In this document: in pieces, positions 5,142-6,145 of the stretch
Layout: the number at the start of each line of letters is the position of its first letter
Numbering within the stretch: the stretch's first letter is position 1
NCBI GenBank assembly: GCA_900320815.1
Contig: ONTY01000098.1
Location: 2,222 to 8,366, forward strand
Length of the DNA: 6,145 nucleotides
Origin: an uncultured Pseudomonadota bacterium
Lineage (GTDB): Bacteria; Pseudomonadota; Gammaproteobacteria; Burkholderiales; Burkholderiaceae_C
Direction of reading: 5' to 3'
Translations under genes and position numbers: made by a program
The notes under the pieces: generated by a model
The model's database searches: none
Told to the model about the DNA's origin: nothing
Seen by the model: only the letters and a program-made list of their open reading frames with translations

Positions 5142-6145
5142 ATGAATCTCCGAGGCACACTCAGCGCGCTGTGGGTCGCCGCGCTGGCGCTGGCGCTGCT
5201 GCTGGGCGCATGGCTGCGGCTGAGCGGGCTGGGGCAACAGAGCTTGTGGGCGGATGAGCTGTTTTCCGCCGACCTCATCCTGAACCGCGCGCTGCAGCCC
5301 GCGCCCGGGCAGCCGTGGCTGCGCCACGTGCCGTTTGCTGAATTGCAGCCGGGCGATACCTTTTGGACGGTGAAGGGCGCCGACCAGTCGCCGCCGCTGT
5401 TTGAACTGGCCGCCAAACTGTGCGTGCGCCTGCTGGGCGATGGTGAAGCCGCGCTGCGTGTCGCCAGTGCGCTGCCCGCCGTGCTGGCACTGCTGTGGCT
5501 GGCATGGGGCGCATGGCAGCGGCGCGCTGCAGCCGCTGGCGTAGCGTGGGCGGCGCTGCTGGGGCTGACGGCTTCATCCTGGCTGCTGGCGGCGTATGCA
5601 CAAGAGGCACGCGCCTACAGCCTGGGCGCGGCGCTGCTGCTGCCGCTCATCGTGCGCTTTGCACAGCGCGCGGCAGGCGGCTGGACACACGCGGCGCCGC
5701 CCGGCTGGGGCGAGGCGCTGCTCGCCGCCGCCGCGTGCCTGACGCACTACAACGCCGCCGCCGTTGTGGTGCTGCTCTGGGCGGTGTATGGCGCGCTGGC
5801 TCTGCGGCGGCACGATGCAGCGGCGCTGGTGCGACTGGCTGCGGCGCCGCTGGCGCTGGCCGCCTGGCTGTGGGTGGCACAGGCGGGCTTTGCCGCTGCG
5901 CACCAGGGCGAGATTGGCTGGATTGCCCCCTTGGGCTGGGGGCAGGCGCTGGCGCTGCTGGTGCGCGAACTGGGCGCCAATGCACTGGGCTGGCCAGCCG
6001 CCGCAGCATTGGCGGCTGTGTGCGCGCTGGCGCTGGGCGCATGGGGCTGGCAGGCAGCGGCGGCACGCCGCGCGCCCTGCCCTGTGCCAGCAGCGCCGCT
6101 GCACGCACATGGGCGCGCGCTGCTGGCGCTACTGGCGCTGGCGCT
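5142..6145 (+). CDS. Second GT-C fold glycosyltransferase, PMT_2/ArnT-like (3' end outside window)
   Basis: The frame is open from ATG 5142 to the end of the window: 334 codons plus two bases. It is a paralogue of the 3197-4720 product, aligned with a constant +3 offset over the first ~160 residues. The same landmarks are present: N-terminal helix (about 9-27), SLWADELFS with D38-E39 in the first periplasmic loop, DQSPPL (81-86), YAQEARAYSL (152-161) and HYNA (202-205). Residues 70-106 differ from the paralogue at only two of 37 positions. By comparison about 175 residues, including the last helices and the periplasmic C-terminal domain, lie beyond the window. The gene is extremely GC-rich (48 G/C of 60 at 5701-5760) with G/C-ending codons, unlike its AT-leaning twin. 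The role should be similar: transfer of a polyprenyl-phosphate-linked sugar to a periplasmic acceptor. The different copy may use another donor or acceptor. Confidence 0.92.
   Translation, partial: MNLRGTLSALWVAALALALLLGAWLRLSGLGQQSLWADELFSADLILNRALQPAPGQPWLRHVPFAELQPGDTFWTVKGADQSPPLFELAAKLCVRLLGDGEAALRVASALPAVLALLWLAWGAWQRRAAAAGVAWAALLGLTASSWLLAAYAQEARAYSLGAALLLPLIVRFAQRAAGGWTHAAPPGWGEALLAAAACLTHYNAAAVVVLLWAVYGALALRRHDAAALVRLAAAPLALAAWLWVAQAGFAAAHQGEIGWIAPLGWGQALALLVRELGANALGWPAAAALAAVCALALGAWGWQAAAARRAPCPVPAAPLHAHGRALLALLALA

Noticed and set aside
4901..5257. 118-codon ORF covering the scar and the start of the second glycosyltransferase
   Set aside because: It joins the murJ-like RDLL stretch, decayed sequence and an out-of-frame reading of the glycosyltransferase; it is not a coherent protein.
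5574..6110. Minus-strand ORFs opposite the second glycosyltransferase
   Set aside because: Arg/Pro/Ala/Gln-rich antisense shadows typical of very GC-rich genes; the plus strand has family motifs aligned with the paralogue.

Overview
The window looks like chromosomal DNA of a beta-proteobacterium, probably Burkholderiales and perhaps Comamonadaceae. The main clue is a broken gene start near 4834 that reads like the N-terminus of MurJ in that family. High-GC, Ala/Leu-rich coding in the right-hand third is compatible with this. The assignment is inference from remembered sequence, not from a search. Everything I can support as coding is on the + strand. I see no rRNA, tRNA, CRISPR array or intact mobile element.

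Layout from left to right. (1) 1-654: the 3' part of a polytopic inner-membrane protein with a periplasmic domain and three C-terminal membrane helices. (2) 660-1739: a gene for an exported, cysteine-rich protein, interrupted by an in-frame TGA at 873-875. The signal peptide lies before the stop and most of the mature protein after it, in the same frame. (3) 1740-1958: a gap with only tiny ORFs. (4) 1959-3152: an intact exported protein of 397 aa that appears distantly related to the broken one. (5) 3197-4720: a complete GT-C fold membrane glycosyltransferase (PMT_2/ArnT-like, 507 aa). (6) 4721-5141: a scar holding what look like the 5' ends of two other genes, murJ and a UbiA-type prenyltransferase of the decaprenyl-phosphate phosphoribosyltransferase kind. 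(7) 5142-6145: a second, paralogous GT-C glycosyltransferase that runs off the right edge.

Working picture (inference): an envelope or surface-glycan locus. The two GT-C enzymes would transfer a sugar from a polyprenyl-phosphate donor to an acceptor on the periplasmic side of the inner membrane. The two exported proteins, which match no family I recognise, are candidate surface or periplasmic products and possible acceptors. The region has been reworked. The exported-protein genes are clearly AT-richer than the second glycosyltransferase, one is broken, and foreign gene starts lie between the two glycosyltransferases. The UbiA-like remnant may mark a lost donor-synthesis step.
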